Positions 41,565-53,185 of a DNA stretch of 64,000 bases are shown piece after piece. Source of the stretch: Ctena decussata. Lineage: Eukaryota; Mollusca; Bivalvia; Lucinida; Lucinidae. Under the pieces are notes generated by a model, which saw only the letters and a list, made by a program, of their open reading frames with translations, was not told the DNA's origin and made no database searches. The DNA is taken from the NCBI GenBank assembly GCA_963989385.1, contig OZ022508.1, positions 33,502,166 to 33,566,165 on the forward strand. The letters run 5' to 3'. Made by a program: the position numbers and the translations under genes. Each line of letters starts with the position of its first letter. Position 1 is the stretch's first letter.

Positions 41565-41915
41565 AGATAGCTTTTGTGTTTTCATTATGGACATGCTTGC
41601 ATGAAGTTTTATGCATAGCAGTCCACATAGCCCCCCCCCCCCCCTTTTGGCATAGCAGTCCACATAGCCCCCCCCCCCCCCCCCCCCCGTCAGTTTTTTT
41701 TTACCTCAAGCTCATAGACTTTGAAATTTCATTTCATTTTTTTATTCTAATTTTATTTTAAGACATATTTCTGAGATAGCTTTTGTTTATAAATGTGTTT
41801 TCATTATGGACATGCTTGCATGAAGTTTTATGCATAGCAGTCCACACCACCATAGCGGCTGAGTGATCGGCAAGCACTAATTCAGGCGAGCTATGCTGTC
41901 AGGCGACAGCTCTTG
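41565..41915 (+). repeat. Dispersed repeat with AGCTCGCCTGAA edge, copy 1
   Basis: TTTCTGAGATAGCTTTTGTG, GACATGCTTGCATGAAGTTT and ATGCATAGCAGTCCACATAG occur twice, separated by poly-C, then CAGGCGAGCTATGCTGTCAG. 51602-51965 is the same in opposite orientation. Confidence 0.8.
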
Positions 41916-41978
41916 TTATCTAAATGTTTAAATACGATTTAAATATGCACGTTGGATCTGTCTGTACGCAGGATTTGA

Positions 41979-43817
41979 TCATTTAAACTTGATCAGTTAA
42001 ACTGTAAGGACTACATAACGGACGGTTGCTTGTATAGTATTTTACCTGAAGCCTGGCTACAAGGGAAAATAAGACCGATCTATAAAAATAAGGGCGATCA
42101 TTTAAGTCCTGAAAATTACCGTCCAATTACAGTTCTAAGCTGCTTGGGAAAACTATTCACTGCCATCCTTAATAATAGATTAAAACGATTTCTCGATATA
42201 TATGACGCGCTCAATGAAAATCAGGCCGGGTTTCGTACTGGATATTCCACCACAGATCATATATTTACTCTAAATGCCCTAATAGAACTTTTTAGGTCTC
42301 AAAAGAAAAAACTCTTCTGTGCGTTTATCGATTTTTCGAAAGCATTCGATTCAGTATGGCGTATTGGTCTATGGGAAAAACTACTGAATAGTCATATAAA
42401 TGGTAAATTTCTCCGTGTTGTGCATAATATGTATGATGGTATTAAATCTAGTGTCTCTATAAATGGTGAAAACTCGTCATTCTTCGCATGCGAGTGTGGT
42501 GTCAGGCAAGGGGAAAACTTGTCACCCCTCTTATTTTCAATATACCTGAATGATCTTGAATCTGTCTTATTGCACAAGGGCCTTTCTGGAGTAACTATTG
42601 ATATAAATGATAATGATATAATGATCTACATGAAACTGTTTACTCTCTTGTACGCCGATGACACCGTCTTAATGGCTGAAAGTCCGAATGATATGCAACA
42701 GTGCCTAAACACTTTCGCCACATACTGCAAAGAGTGGAAATTAACAATTAATAAAGATAAAACTAAAATGCTGATTTTCGGGGCAAGGAAAAGATCAAAT
42801 TTTACATTTAAAATCGATAGCGAAATAATTGAAATTATCGATAAATATAAATATTTGGGCGTATTTTTTTCACAATCTGGAAGTTTCCTTAATGCCAGAA
42901 AGCATATTGTACAACAAGCAAAAAAAGCCATGTTTCTTTTATTTACAAGAATAAATAATTTAGACATTCCCATTGATTTACAGCTGAAATTGTTTGACCA
43001 CACAGTCTTACCTATATTGACTTACGCATGTGAAATATGGGGACACGAAAACTTAGATCTGATTGAAAAAATCCATAACGAATTTCTTCGAAAAATTACT
43101 CATGCCAAAAAAAGTACCCCACTATATATGATTTATGGTGAATTGGGACGTTTCCCTCTAGAAATAACCGTTAAATCTAGAATGATCGGATACTGGAATA
43201 GACTGGTTCACAGTAAAGAGACAAAGCTTTCTTTCCTGATATACCAATGTCTAATCCACTCTCCAGACACTTCGTCTAAATGGCTCGGTCATATTGAACG
43301 CATTTTGGTCCAGATTGGTCGACCAGATATATGGATGCTACAACAAAATATTCATATAAAGCCCTTAAGTTATATAACAAAGAAAATAATTACAGACCAG
43401 TTCAGACAAAGTTGGCTTACCAAAGATTCACAATCGTCGAAAGCAATGATATATTTTAGCTTTAAACAGAATATACTTTTAGAAAAATACTTTGTATCAT
43501 TGACTATCAAACAATGTATCTCTCTTTTCAAATTCAGAACTGGGAACCATAAATTACCGATAGAAACTGGCAGATGGGATGGTACTGATATCAGAGATCG
43601 AAAATGTTTATTATGCCCCCTAAACGATATCGGAGATGAATTTCACTACATATGCAAATGCCCTTACTTTGAATCAGAAAGAAAAACGTATATGAAACCC
43701 TACTATTTCACCCGCCCAAATATGCTAAAATTCGGTGAACTATTTAAAAGCGAAAATAAATCATTATTAATCAAGTTATGCAAATTTATAGATATCATCC
43801 TAGGTGCATTCAAATAA
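41979..43817 (+). mobile_element. 5'-truncated non-LTR retrotransposon with open reverse transcriptase ORF
   Basis: Frame open from 41979 to TAA at 43817, about 612 codons; no endonuclease domain is present, so the copy is 5'-truncated. RT motifs in order: KNKGDHLSPENYRPITVLSC, NENQAGFRTGYSTTDHIF, FIDFSKAFDSVW (motif A, ~42320), CGVRQGENLSPLLFSIYLND (motif B), YADDTVLMAE (catalytic YADD, ~42650), then KYKYLGVFFSQSG and ILTYACEIWG. Near the C-terminus a Cys/His cluster, CLLCPLNDIGDEFHYICKCP, looks like the zinc-binding tail of LINE RTs. By family it copies element RNA into DNA at a nicked target. The lack of stops over 1.8 kb suggests a recent insertion. No ATG is needed, as the 5' end is missing. 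The clade is not assigned. Confidence 0.9.
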
Positions 43818-43840
43818 TGTAATAATTTACATATCATACA

Positions 43841-44025
43841 CACCGGTAGCTCAGTGAGTTAGGCGCTGAACCACTGCTCTAGCGGACCGGGATTGGGCCC
43901 CGCTTGAGGCGAGACTCTGTCCTACCGTAAACGGGATCTCTTTGCACACAGCTTTTCATTATCACAGTCCCATCGTTCTGATATGACTGAAATACTGTTG
44001 AAAAGGACGTAAAATCGCAAGTCAA
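43841..44025 (+). repeat. tRNA-derived SINE family B, full copy
   Basis: CACCGGTAGCTCAGTGAGTT, CGGACCGGGATTGGGCCCCG, CCGTAAACGGGATCTCTTTG, GACTGAAATACTGTTGAAAA and GGACGTAAAATCGCAAGTCA. It starts 24 bp after the stop codon of the LINE ORF. Confidence 0.85.
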
Positions 44026-45468
44026 TACCGTACAAAAATATAGCAAAATTAAGGTATGGAATTTAGAAAATTATAGTAAATACGATAGTGTATAAAATGT
44101 ACGTAAACAAAAAGTTACTGTCATAACAAAAGCGACACTGTAGCACTGACTATGAAAACTGTATATGATAACAGACTATGTACTAGCAATCCAATAATTT
44201 AATATGAGTTTGTAGAGTTATTATAAAAGTTATATTCATAAGTTGATCTTGAATCGTATATCGAATGCCCTGCCTTGTTGCGCTCTCCTGATTATGTGTT
44301 TACGTTCTGGCCTTACCGTATATTCTCCGGCTTCCCGGACTCGGCCCGGTAATCCGAAATCAAGTCTTGGACATGTTAGGCATTATTTTCAGATTTATGA
44401 TGAAACTATCCCTTTATTTCACCCTTGTGTTTAGTTTCGGCAAGGGTGAAGCTGAAAAGGGATATGTCAATGAATCTCAAATAAAATACGACAAAAAAGG
44501 AGGCAAAAGAAAGAAAAAAGAAAAAAAAAATCTCCTCTTATCGGTTATGCACCGTCGCATCCGTGGTGGGGTGCTTCCGATGCCGAAGACAGGAACGTGT
44601 AGGTTTAGCTCTGCCACACGTCCCGGTGTCTCCGGTACCGGAGGCGCTCCATAACGAATAAAATTAAGGACAGGGACATGCCTGCCTGGACATCGGTCCG
44701 CCACATGTCCCTGTCATTCCAAGCCACGATAGTACTTCATTACAATATCCCGATGTGAGTGGTGCATGGCAAAAATGTCGAAATCTTAGAACATTTCTAT
44801 GTATGTCGGCTTTCAGGCTAAGCATATGATTAGTCTCTGTGTTGTTTGTATAGCTGTTTCTTGTATAGTTGGTTTCTTGTATGTTCAAAACGGTAGACTA
44901 GTCATCTAGAAGGGCTCAGTGTGCTGTCGCATGAGTCCCCATTTTCTCTGTTATTTGGTTGATATGAACGTTCCAGACGAAAGAAAACTGTGGTGTTATA
45001 CATGTGTATATATGTTTGAGTTTAAAATCTAGCTATTTATTAGACATCAATCAGTATGTTATTATGTATATGTAAAATATGTTGAAATTAAGACTAGTAT
45101 GTAAAGTCAATCTGCATTGAGGACGGCATTATCCTTCTGTCCCGAAATTCGCCATTTCTACAGATATACCGGTTGATGTGTATGGATGCGCCTTCCGGGG
45201 TTTCTGCACTCTTTACAAAGGGGATCTACTAATGTGACTCCATGTTCGTTCCACTACACGATAATGCCCTTCTAAGGTGGGTCCGCTCCTAGAGACAGGG
45301 AATCTGCTCCCAAAGGAGCAAATTCTCTCCTCTGGGAGCGGACCATCGATGAGAGTGGAAAATGGTAGTGGCAGGGTTGCTTCCCCTAAAGGTGTATTCA
45401 TACATCTTGTTATAAGTAAGGGTGTACTGATATACAATACGTTATTGTCTTTTACATAATAACCCTTA
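44026..45468. other. Possible LINE 3' UTR remnant, hairpin and MITE piece
   Basis: No gene is seen. 44669-44723 is an inverted pair (GACAGGGACATG / CATGTCCCTGTC). 45270-45350 is a hairpin of the AGCAAATTCTTTCCTTT family (GGTCCGCTCCTAGAGACAGG / CTCCTCTGGGAGCGGACC). Whether 44026-44640 is the LINE's 3' UTR displaced by the SINE cannot be decided from one copy. Confidence 0.4.
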
Positions 45469-46914
45469 GGCCTATATTCACAAACTAAACTCAAACTCCA
45501 CCTCGACTCGAACTTACCGGATAAGTAGCTATAATTACCTAACGGTCCAAGATTATCTCGAGGTGAGGTCGAGTCGTATTCACAGACATGAGTGTAGCTG
45601 GAGTCACCTCCAATAAGTAAGGTTTGGTCGAGGAACGGTGAAGCTCCCTCGACGGCGACTCGAGTTAAGATTTGTTAATATTTCAGCGTTTTCATGGCTA
45701 TGCTCTGACAATTCGAAGCAGCACGACTACCTAAAATGTTGTTATAGGCCAGATGACTTCTGTCTATCTATCAACATATTTTTTTCTCTTTTTTTTTTTT
45801 TTTTTTTGTTTGTTTGTGACAAATTCATACTTACCAGTAAGGGTGCTGCGTTTCACAGACAGATAGGGTTTTGGCTTATGTCATATGTAATTTGAATCTC
45901 CTGACAGCCATTAATGTTAAGAAAATATCAAGTCTATACTGAGACGTCTCCATGAGAGAGAGAGAGAACCCTCCCCCCCTCCAACACACACACGGGGTCG
46001 GGTCGGGTCGGGTGAGGGTGCTTGGTAACTTTCAGTGTCGGCGCGTCCAACAAGAGTTAGCAAGAGCATGATTCGTCCGCCTGTACGGAAAGATAATTCA
46101 CGAACTTTAGCGAGTGTCATATTAAACATGTACAGTCGGACAAACCTTGTTCTGTCTCACTTATGGCACGACGCCCAATGTAGGCATTGCACAATACTGG
46201 GTATCTCATGCTAAAGATTGGGGATCTGAGGATCATTTTATAAAGGACCTCTGACGGTTGTAATGTTAATTTGCCTATATAATTAGTCAAAATTAAATTT
46301 TTGATATACCCAAGAATTTTTCTTGAAATTTGTTGCTCTCAACTCCCCCAAACTGGCTATGAATTAAATTTCTGATATTTTAGCACATAGACTTCAATTT
46401 TCGGTGGAAAAAGCTAAATTTTATAATAAAACGTAATGGAAACAGGAAAAGTATTTTAAAGATACTTTCCCCCCGTGCCTCAGCTAGCCACTTTGCATGT
46501 ATGTGTGAACTATCATAATACACATTATATGTGAGTGGCTTGCTGAGGCACGGGGGCGGGGGGGGGGGGAGATAGTCTACAGCTGAAAAACTGAAAAAGT
46601 GGTTGGGGTACTTACACCCTTTATATCTAAAAATAGGCGAAAGTCCTTATTATTGAAAAAAATATTGCATGATATCACTAACAGTAGTGTGTACTTCAGT
46701 TTTTACATAGTCATCAATTAAAATTTCGATATTATATTAGAAAACCGAAAAAATAGACTTATTTCCAGAGACTGAAAAATTCAAAATTACTGTTAAAAAG
46801 TCTTTATAATACACGCGTCTACATATTAATGCCAAATATTTCAACTTTTGCTGCCCGAGGAAGGTGCAATGATTTGTCGAAAAATAGGCAAATATGCATT
46901 GATACTGTCAGAGG

Positions 46915-47078
46915 TCCTTTGGATAATAATAGGACATGGGCCGGCTGTGCTTGCAGCAGCTATGGGATAGTGGGATAAGTTCTTTTTTACTTGTTTCTGT
47001 CCTATCTTCCTTTCCTTCTCCCTCTCTCTGGGAGGCCGAGCTCGATATATACTGAAATACTGTCTTGAATATACGTTA
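46915..47078 (+). repeat. AACC-tailed SINE-like retroposon, partial
   Basis: TAGGACATGGGCCGGCTGTG, CTCCCTCTCTCTGGGAGGCC and ATATACTGAAATACTGTCTT match the middle of 28797-29046. Confidence 0.5.
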
Positions 47079-47079
47079 C

Positions 47080-47118
47080 CCCCCCCCCCCCAACTCTTCC
47101 CCCCCCCCCCCCCCCCCG
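47080..47118. repeat. Poly-C tracts
   Basis: Two C runs separated by AACTCTTC. Confidence 0.95.
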
Positions 47119-47355
47119 AAAAAAAAACTGATGCAACTTCCTCCAAACATGTCAAAAATAATTGATATCCTTCAATATAATTTTTAATAACAAAACTCTG
47201 ATATGAAACACACAGAAGAAGAAGAAGAAAACATTTTAGTACAAAAATAACTTTCTTAAAATGGCTACGTTCTATTTTTTATTTTATTTTTATTTTATCT
47301 CTAGTCCTCTCAGGATCAAAGGTAATTGTATGCAAGTATCATACATCTAATAGAA

Positions 47356-47550
47356 GCCCCGGTAGCTCAGTGGGTTAAGCGCTGGTCTACTGATCTAGCG
47401 GACCGGATTCGAGCCCCGCTTGCGGCGAGAATCTTTCCTACCGTAAATGGGGTTCCATTGCACAGGTCCTTTCACTATCACCGTCCCATCGTCCTGATGT
47501 AACTGCAATACTGTTGAAAAGGACGTAAAATCGCAAGTCATCCATCCATC
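47356..47550 (+). repeat. tRNA-derived SINE family B, best copy
   Basis: Head GCCCCGGTAGCTCAGTGGGT (box A) and CCGGATTCGAGCCCCGCTTG (box B). Body CCGTAAATGGGGTTCCATTG, ATCACCGTCCCATCGTCCTG and GGACGTAAAATCGCAAGTCA. Tail (ATCC)n. It is nested in the Harbinger-like element. Confidence 0.9.
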
Positions 47551-48099
47551 GGTCGTACACCTAATACTAGAAGAATTTCACTTATGGTTACCGAAATTCG
47601 AGCAATTAAAAGCCTTCGATGAAAATATGTTATCCGAAAGTTCCATGGACAGAACCAAAGACTTGTGGTGTAAAGACGGACTGACAGACGGACAAACGAA
47701 TGAACAGACAGACCAACCGAAAACTATTCACCCCCATAGCATACATCATATATTGGGGGTAAAATAATATAGAAACTACGAATAATGAAAACGCCCTTTA
47801 CAATTACATTGTATTTGTTGTATTGTCGAAGTCTGTCCATTACGAGCAAAAACGTCGTCCCCTTGTCACTATATATGCCAAGTTTGGATAAAATCCGTAA
47901 TAGAAAAAAAGCTTAGGAAGCGTACACAACGTGTGAAAGCAATGGGTGGTGGGGCGTGGGAAAGGGGGTGGAGGGGGCAGCCGAGTCTACGCAGAATACC
48001 CAAATAATAAACTACGTAGTACTGCCAGGAGGTTGGGTCAAAAGAATAAATACGTGATACGAGAATAGGAATTCGATTAAAGTTTCAGCAAAATACTGG

Positions 48100-48176
48100 G
48101 AAAGGACGGGATCGAACCCCTGACCGATGTTTAACATGCAGGTAGCTTAATCGCTACACCACGTCGCTTCCGCAAA
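48100..48176 (-). repeat. tRNA-like sequence, antisense
   Basis: On the minus strand: GACGTGGTGTAGCGATTAAG (D-arm/box A), TGCATGTTAAACATCGG (anticodon-like arm), GGGGTTCGATCCCG (T arm). Acceptor arms GGGAAAGG-like and GCGGAAGC do not pair well. Probably a SINE head or tRNA pseudogene. Confidence 0.5.
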
Positions 48177-48570
48177 CACAGGAACGTAAACCGGACGGAC
48201 GCTCAGACGTCAAGCGGAAAATCGTTGTTCCTGCGGTATATTTAATTATAATAATTTTACAAATTATACAGTTAGTACGATCTAGTTCTACACTGTCTAT
48301 TAAGTCAACCATGTCTCAAATTAGACATAATTACAGTTTATACGTTTTAGAAGGTCTGATCTGGGTCTACGATGTATTTTATATCGTGTGAGTCTAACTG
48401 GAGTGTAGCTGGAGTCTCCTCGACGAAGTCGAGGTGGAGTGGAGAACGTGAATACCAAATCTTTACTTGAACTTCACTCACTCGAGGCGCCCTCGAGCGT
48501 CACTTCAACCGACCTCATTGGAGTTTGAGTCGAGGTGGAGTTTGAGTTTAGTTTGTGAATATGGGCCTTA

Positions 48571-48954
48571 GTGTTGGGACTTTACATAAAGGAGCAAATA
48601 GTGCAGTCTGATCAGAACATGCTGCAATGTTTGTCAATACGACAACCATATCTACGTGGTCGTAATTGTTGCGGTGTCCCAACATTGGGGGTGGGTGCCG
48701 GGCACCCGATAACAGATTTCCCTTAATCTGAACGCGTGTCCGACGTTAATCTGACGATCGAATATAAACGTTCAAGTTTCGATCAAGCTCTTTAAGCTAT
48801 GGTTATGGTTGTTTCGGTTGCTAAATCAAAACACGGAAGTTAAACATGTGGTACTGTTAACTTTGCAAACTTCTTTTCAGACGTCTCAGTTGCTGTATAA
48901 AATACATACAGTTGAAATATATAGTGTAAATACAAAACTGAAAATCTGATTTTC
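48571..48954. other. No gene seen
   Basis: Nothing recognised except a decayed GTGCAGTCTGATCAGAACAT at about 48600. Confidence 0.35.
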
Positions 48955-49045
48955 GGTGCTCGCCGCCATCGAGTGATGAGGCAGGTGGTCATAGCTGAAG
49001 CTTTGCCGGCACTAGCCTCATCACCCGATGAGCGAGAGTCGAAAG
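48955..49045. repeat. Imperfect palindrome
   Basis: CGGTGCTCGCCGCCATCGAG / TCACCCGATGAGCGAGAGTC and GATGAGGCAGGTGG / CCGGCACTAGCCTCATC oppose each other; similar to 25655-25770. Confidence 0.5.
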
Positions 49046-49634
49046 CCATAACTTCAGTTTAGTAAATAAATATAATTCCTACTTACATCTCGAAGTATAA
49101 TCCAAATTCTGATTTCAACCTCACTATATTAGTTAAGTCTAGACCGCATGGCCTAGTAACCCAATGCACGTGAATCTCGGAGGTAATTGGTAACAGTTAT
49201 GTATGACAGGTCTACATGTAAATATTTACCTAGCCAATACAAATGAGAGAGAGAGAGAGCTTACTTCATCTAATGCTGAGTCGTGAAAATGAGGAATAAC
49301 ATATAAGTGACAAACAAGGACTCTGACCAGCCTGTGTATTAGAACAGTCTTGTCGGAGTATTTGTTTGTTGTTCGCATGCACATTGTATGGACCCAGGGA
49401 TCTGCGGACCCAAAATGACGGCACTGGACTGTACGGGTCTATTCACTGACACAAGACCTCGCGCAATGTGTCTCAAATACATGTAATTGTATTAAAATTA
49501 AAACATGTTAAAGTTATATTTGAAAATTTGTCCAGTTAGATTTTCTATTTTAATACGAAATTTCTACTACATGTTTATTGATGTTAATTATCATAATTAT
49601 CAGACTGCTTCAGTTTACTATACTTTTCTCGAAG

Positions 49635-49896
49635 GTGAGGTATCTTCCCGTAGTCACCTGCCCTGACCTCTATGTTGTTCGTGCTAGTGCGAACTCTGGG
49701 CGTGGATAGTTTAGTTGGCATTTAACCGGGCTAGCCACGCCAAGAGTTCGCCCGAATTTTGGCAAGTAGAGGTTGGAACATCGGGAAGGTACATCTCTTT
49801 GGTGGTTGGAAAATGAAAACTGTTTTATACATTAATATTTAATCTACTTATGGTGCGTACATTTATGGAACTTGCTACACAAGATACCTCACCCCC
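49635..49896. repeat. TIR MITE with GGTGAGGTATCTT ends
   Basis: GAAGGTGAGGTATCTTCCCG near the left and AAGATACCTCACCCCC at the right. Core GTGCGAACTCTGGGCGTGG / CCACGCCAAGAGTTCGC. Confidence 0.65.
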
Positions 49897-49995
49897 ATAC
49901 CATACCATATTGTACTACAATGTTTCGATTTTGTCAGCTGTTCTATTACCGTTTACATTACGGTAAAAAAGTGCGACAAGTTATAAGTATGGCCT

Positions 49996-50100
49996 CGGCG
50001 GGCACATGGCGTCGAAATAGCGCCGTGCCGGCGACTATGGGACGTATTGACGTCACATGCACGTCGGTACCACGTCGTTTCGACGTTATGTATATGCTGG
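49996..50100. repeat. Diverged GACGTC-type palindromic MITE
   Basis: GGCGGGCACATGGCGTCGAA ... GACGTCACATGCACGTCGGT ... CGACGTTATGTATATGCTGG; third member of the family at 2746 and 28660. Confidence 0.6.
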
Positions 50101-50321
50101 GGTATTTATGTTGTAGTAAGATCCTTTAAATATATGCTGTTGACTGCTACCATGTCCATGTAAATGAATTGTATTATTTCCTCTTATATCTGTATACAGA
50201 TCAGAGAGTAATAAAAGATATGTTCGTTCGTTCGTTCGGGGTTTCACCACCTGCTCAAGCGAAAGCCTCCAACTATTTATACCCCCCGGCTGGCATAGGC
50301 GTAGGAAGGTGTGAAATATTG

Positions 50322-50346
50322 GGGGGGGGGGGGGGGGGGGGGGGGG
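50322..50346. repeat. Poly-G run of about 25
   Basis: One of the longest homopolymers here, followed shortly by a C run (50351-50359), so it could pair locally. Confidence 0.95.
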
Positions 50347-50429
50347 CAATACCCCCCCCCTCTTCCTACGCCACTGTAAGGTATAATATTTGGTATATTA
50401 TATAAATAGTCAACCAACGGAGCAGACGA

Positions 50430-50850
50430 AGATATAATTTTGCCAGAGGCAGAGGTCATTCTTTCAGCTTTGCTCAAGGTCACTGAGATTCTGTCAACCT
50501 TCATTATTTTCAAGTATCTCCTCTGAAGCCACTTAAAGGCAGATTGAAGCCATATTTCACATGGGGCCTTTCTTGGTCAGGGGAAGGAAAATTTGTTCCA
50601 ATGGTCTTAGGCACCATGTCCATATATGGTAAAATCCTTTTAAAATCTTCTCCAGAACCGAAAAGCTAATTACCTTGAAATTTTGTATGTAGCATTGGAG
50701 ACTTGAGCCCTACAAAGTTTGTTTTTGACCTTGATCTAATTTATGGCAAGGTCAACTTTAAAATGTTATGCGCGAGTTTCATCTGAGAAAATGCTTAAAC
50801 AGTAGATTTCACAAAAACTTTTTAAGCCTAGATATAATATAATTTTCTGG
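50430..50850 (+). repeat. Dispersed repeat, copy 2 of 40690-41300
   Basis: AAGTATCTCCTCTGAAGCCA, GCAGATTGAAGCCATATTTC, GTCCATATATGGTAAAATCC and AAATCTTCTCCAGAACCGAA. Confidence 0.65.
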
Positions 50851-51048
50851 GGCTGCCTTATGGTAGTTGCATGGATATACAGAAAAACAACTCATTTTGA
50901 TGTAGTGTTTTATTATCATGGTACATGTAAATCATAACATACTCATACAATAGGCCTATAACAAAATGGCTGGCAACAAAGCAAGACAGGACATTTGACC
51001 TGTGAAGACTCTTCATCCTCTGGACGTCCCCTAAGCATATGGGTATAT

Positions 51049-51286
51049 GAGCCGTGACACAACAAAACCAACGAAGTGGCATGCACACCATGTGGAGACT
51101 CAGATCAGCCTAAGCAGCTGCCTAGTCTATATACAGTCTTTGCTTTGCACTTAAAGGGTAGCTAAGGGTCTAAGCCAGCTCCATGCGGACAGCAAAGACT
51201 CAGATCAGACTGGGCACATGCCCAGGCTGATCTGAGTCTTTGCTGGGTGCACATGCCACTTTGTTGGTTTTATCATGTTGAGGCTC
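51049..51286. repeat. GAGCCGTGACACAACAAAAC-type palindromic MITE, copy 5
   Basis: GAGCCGTGACACAACAAAAC ... GTTTTATCATGTTGAGGCTC; the core CAGATCAGACTGGGCACATG is kept. Confidence 0.85.
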
Positions 51287-51490
51287 ATATGTCTCTGTGT
51301 GTTAGCCATCTTTGCCAGGGAAACAATTTTTGTGACTTCCTGTTACCATATAAATTTTGCAATGAAAATGTGACATATTTTTATTCAGACGAACATATTT
51401 TTCTTTAACAAACTCACTTTGTCAAAGAAACTTTGTCGGTGTGAATGGAGCTTAAAACTGCATGCCTTCATCTGAATGAGAAGTATCCCT

Positions 51491-51591
51491 TCAGGCACAT
51501 GTTAAATCAACACTGAAACAATGTTGATTCAACATCATGATGTTGAATCAACATTGTTTCAATGTTGATTTAACGCTGTGTGCCCGACAGG
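51491..51591. repeat. Palindromic element with AACATTGTTTCAATGTTGAT
   Basis: CAGGCACATGTTAAATCAAC ... ATCATGATGTTGAAT ... GTTGATTTAACGCTGTGTGCC folds back over ~100 bp. Confidence 0.8.
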
Positions 51592-51601
51592 ATGGTGCAA
51601 C

Positions 51602-52895
51602 AAGAGCTGTCGCCTGACAGCATAGCTCGCCTGAATTGGTGCTTGCCCATCACTCAGCCCCTATGGTGATGTGGACTGCTATGCATAAAACTTCATGCAA
51701 GCATGTCCATAATGAAAACACATTTATAAACAAAAGCTATCTCAGAAATAAGTCTTAAAATAAAAAAATGAAATGAAATTTCAAAGTCCATGAGCTTGAG
51801 GTAAAAAAAAAAACTGACGGGTGGGGGGGGGGGGGGGGGGCTATGTGGACTGCTATGCATAAAACTTCATGCAAGCATGTCCATAATGAAAACACAAAAG
51901 CTATCTCAGAAATAAGTCTTAAAATGAAATTAAAATAAAAAAAAATGAAATGAAATTTCAAAGTCCATGAGCTTGAGGTAAAAGAAACTGACGGTTAGGG
52001 AGGAGGGGGGGGGGGGGGGGCTAGGATGTATCAAAACCCTGAACCATTATCTAAAATCAATCAAAGAGTTAGTATCAACTGAGTCCATCATCGTGGCACT
52101 GTGAAATTTTGTCTTCATAAATATAAAACTTTAACCAAAATCTTTAAAACAAAATTCTAGGTCAATGACCTTGACTTCAAGGTCACCCAGTGGGGTAAGT
52201 ATAAGGTGTTTTGTAAAAACTCAAAAAAGAGTCTAACATCAGTTCAAGTATAAACTAAATCTCTGCAAAGCATTATGAATCAGTATGCAATTACAAAACT
52301 TTAAAAAAGACAAAAATTTCCTAAGTCCCTGACCTTGACATCAAGATCACTGAGCGGGGTTGGGGTAGTACTCTGTAGATCTAACTACAGTGCAAATATA
52401 AAAAGAATTCATCTCTGGGTTCAGGAGATATGTGTCTTTAAAAAACTTTAACCAAAACATCCAATCAATAAAAAGACAATATTCTAAGTCCATGACCTTG
52501 ACATCAAGGTCACAGAGGGGGGGTGGGGGTAGTACCTTCGAAAACTTTAGACCAATATCTAACTTTAGTGCAAGTATCAAAGGAATCCATCCATGGGTTA
52601 AGGAGATATAGGTCTTTATAAAACTTTAACCAAAACATCCAGTCCAAAAAAAACACCAATTTTCTAAGTCCATGACCTTGACATCAAGGTCACAGAGTGG
52701 GGTGGGGGTGGTACCCTGTTAAACCTTAGACCAACATCTAGCTACAGTGCAAGTATCAAAAGAATCCATCCATGGGTTAAGGAGATATAGGTCTTTAAAA
52801 AACTTTAACCAAAACATCCAATTCGAATGCCGACGCTGACGCCGACGCCGTTGTGACAACAATAGCTCTTCCTGAACTTTCGTTCAGGCGAGCTA
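51602..52895 (-). repeat. Dispersed repeat with AGCTCGCCTGAA edge, long copy
   Basis: It starts GAGCTGTCGCCTGACAGCAT (inverse of 41890-41915), includes two copies of GACTGCTATGCATAAAACTT separated by poly-G, then about three ~178-bp units carrying AACTTTAACCAAAACATCCA (near 52447, 52625, 52802) and CATGACCTTGACATCAAGGT. It ends ACTTTCGTTCAGGCGAGCT. The opposed AGCTCGCCTGAA / TTCAGGCGAGCT edges suggest one 1.3-kb unit. Confidence 0.75.
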
Positions 52896-53185
52896 AAAAG
52901 GGACCTTATGTCTTTTAATAACAGCCGTTAATATAATCAACAAAATGATCAGAGTTCTAACTTTTCATCTTACACATTTCCCAAAGACTCACAGACTATG
53001 TGAACAGGGAAGACTATGCTCACAATATGCAAATATGGTAGCTGATCCGAACCGTCTCAGTCAGTACTGTATTTGTTTTGTTTTAAGACAGGATTTTATC
53101 CTTCCAAAATCACCGCAAATACGCAAATATGTAAATCAGTCTTGTGTAATACAGCTATAAAATGTTGTTTTTTTTTTCTCCCAAA
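52896..53185. other. No gene seen
   Basis: Nothing recognised beyond a fragment AAAAAGGGACCTTATG, as at the end of 62760-62959. Confidence 0.35.

Larger units (their letters stand above)
45469..48567. mobile_element. 3.1-kb DNA transposon, PIF/Harbinger-like (non-autonomous)
   Basis: The left TIR begins GGCCTATATTCACAAACTAA and the right TIR (reverse complement) GGCCCATATTCACAAACTAA. Identity continues through ACTCAAACTCCACCTCGACTC, about 40 bp. TTA lies directly outside both ends (45466-45468 and 48568-48570), the 3-bp target duplication expected for PIF/Harbinger. No DDE transposase or Myb-like frame was found in the interior, which holds SINEs and C-tracts. A GAGTGTAGCTGGAGTC block is present near both ends in direct orientation, which may mean nested or rearranged copies. 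Confidence 0.75.

Noticed and set aside
46841..47155. 104-codon minus-strand frame in the Harbinger-like element as a transposase
   Set aside because: It consists of poly-G translation and the antisense of a SINE-like repeat; no DDE motif.
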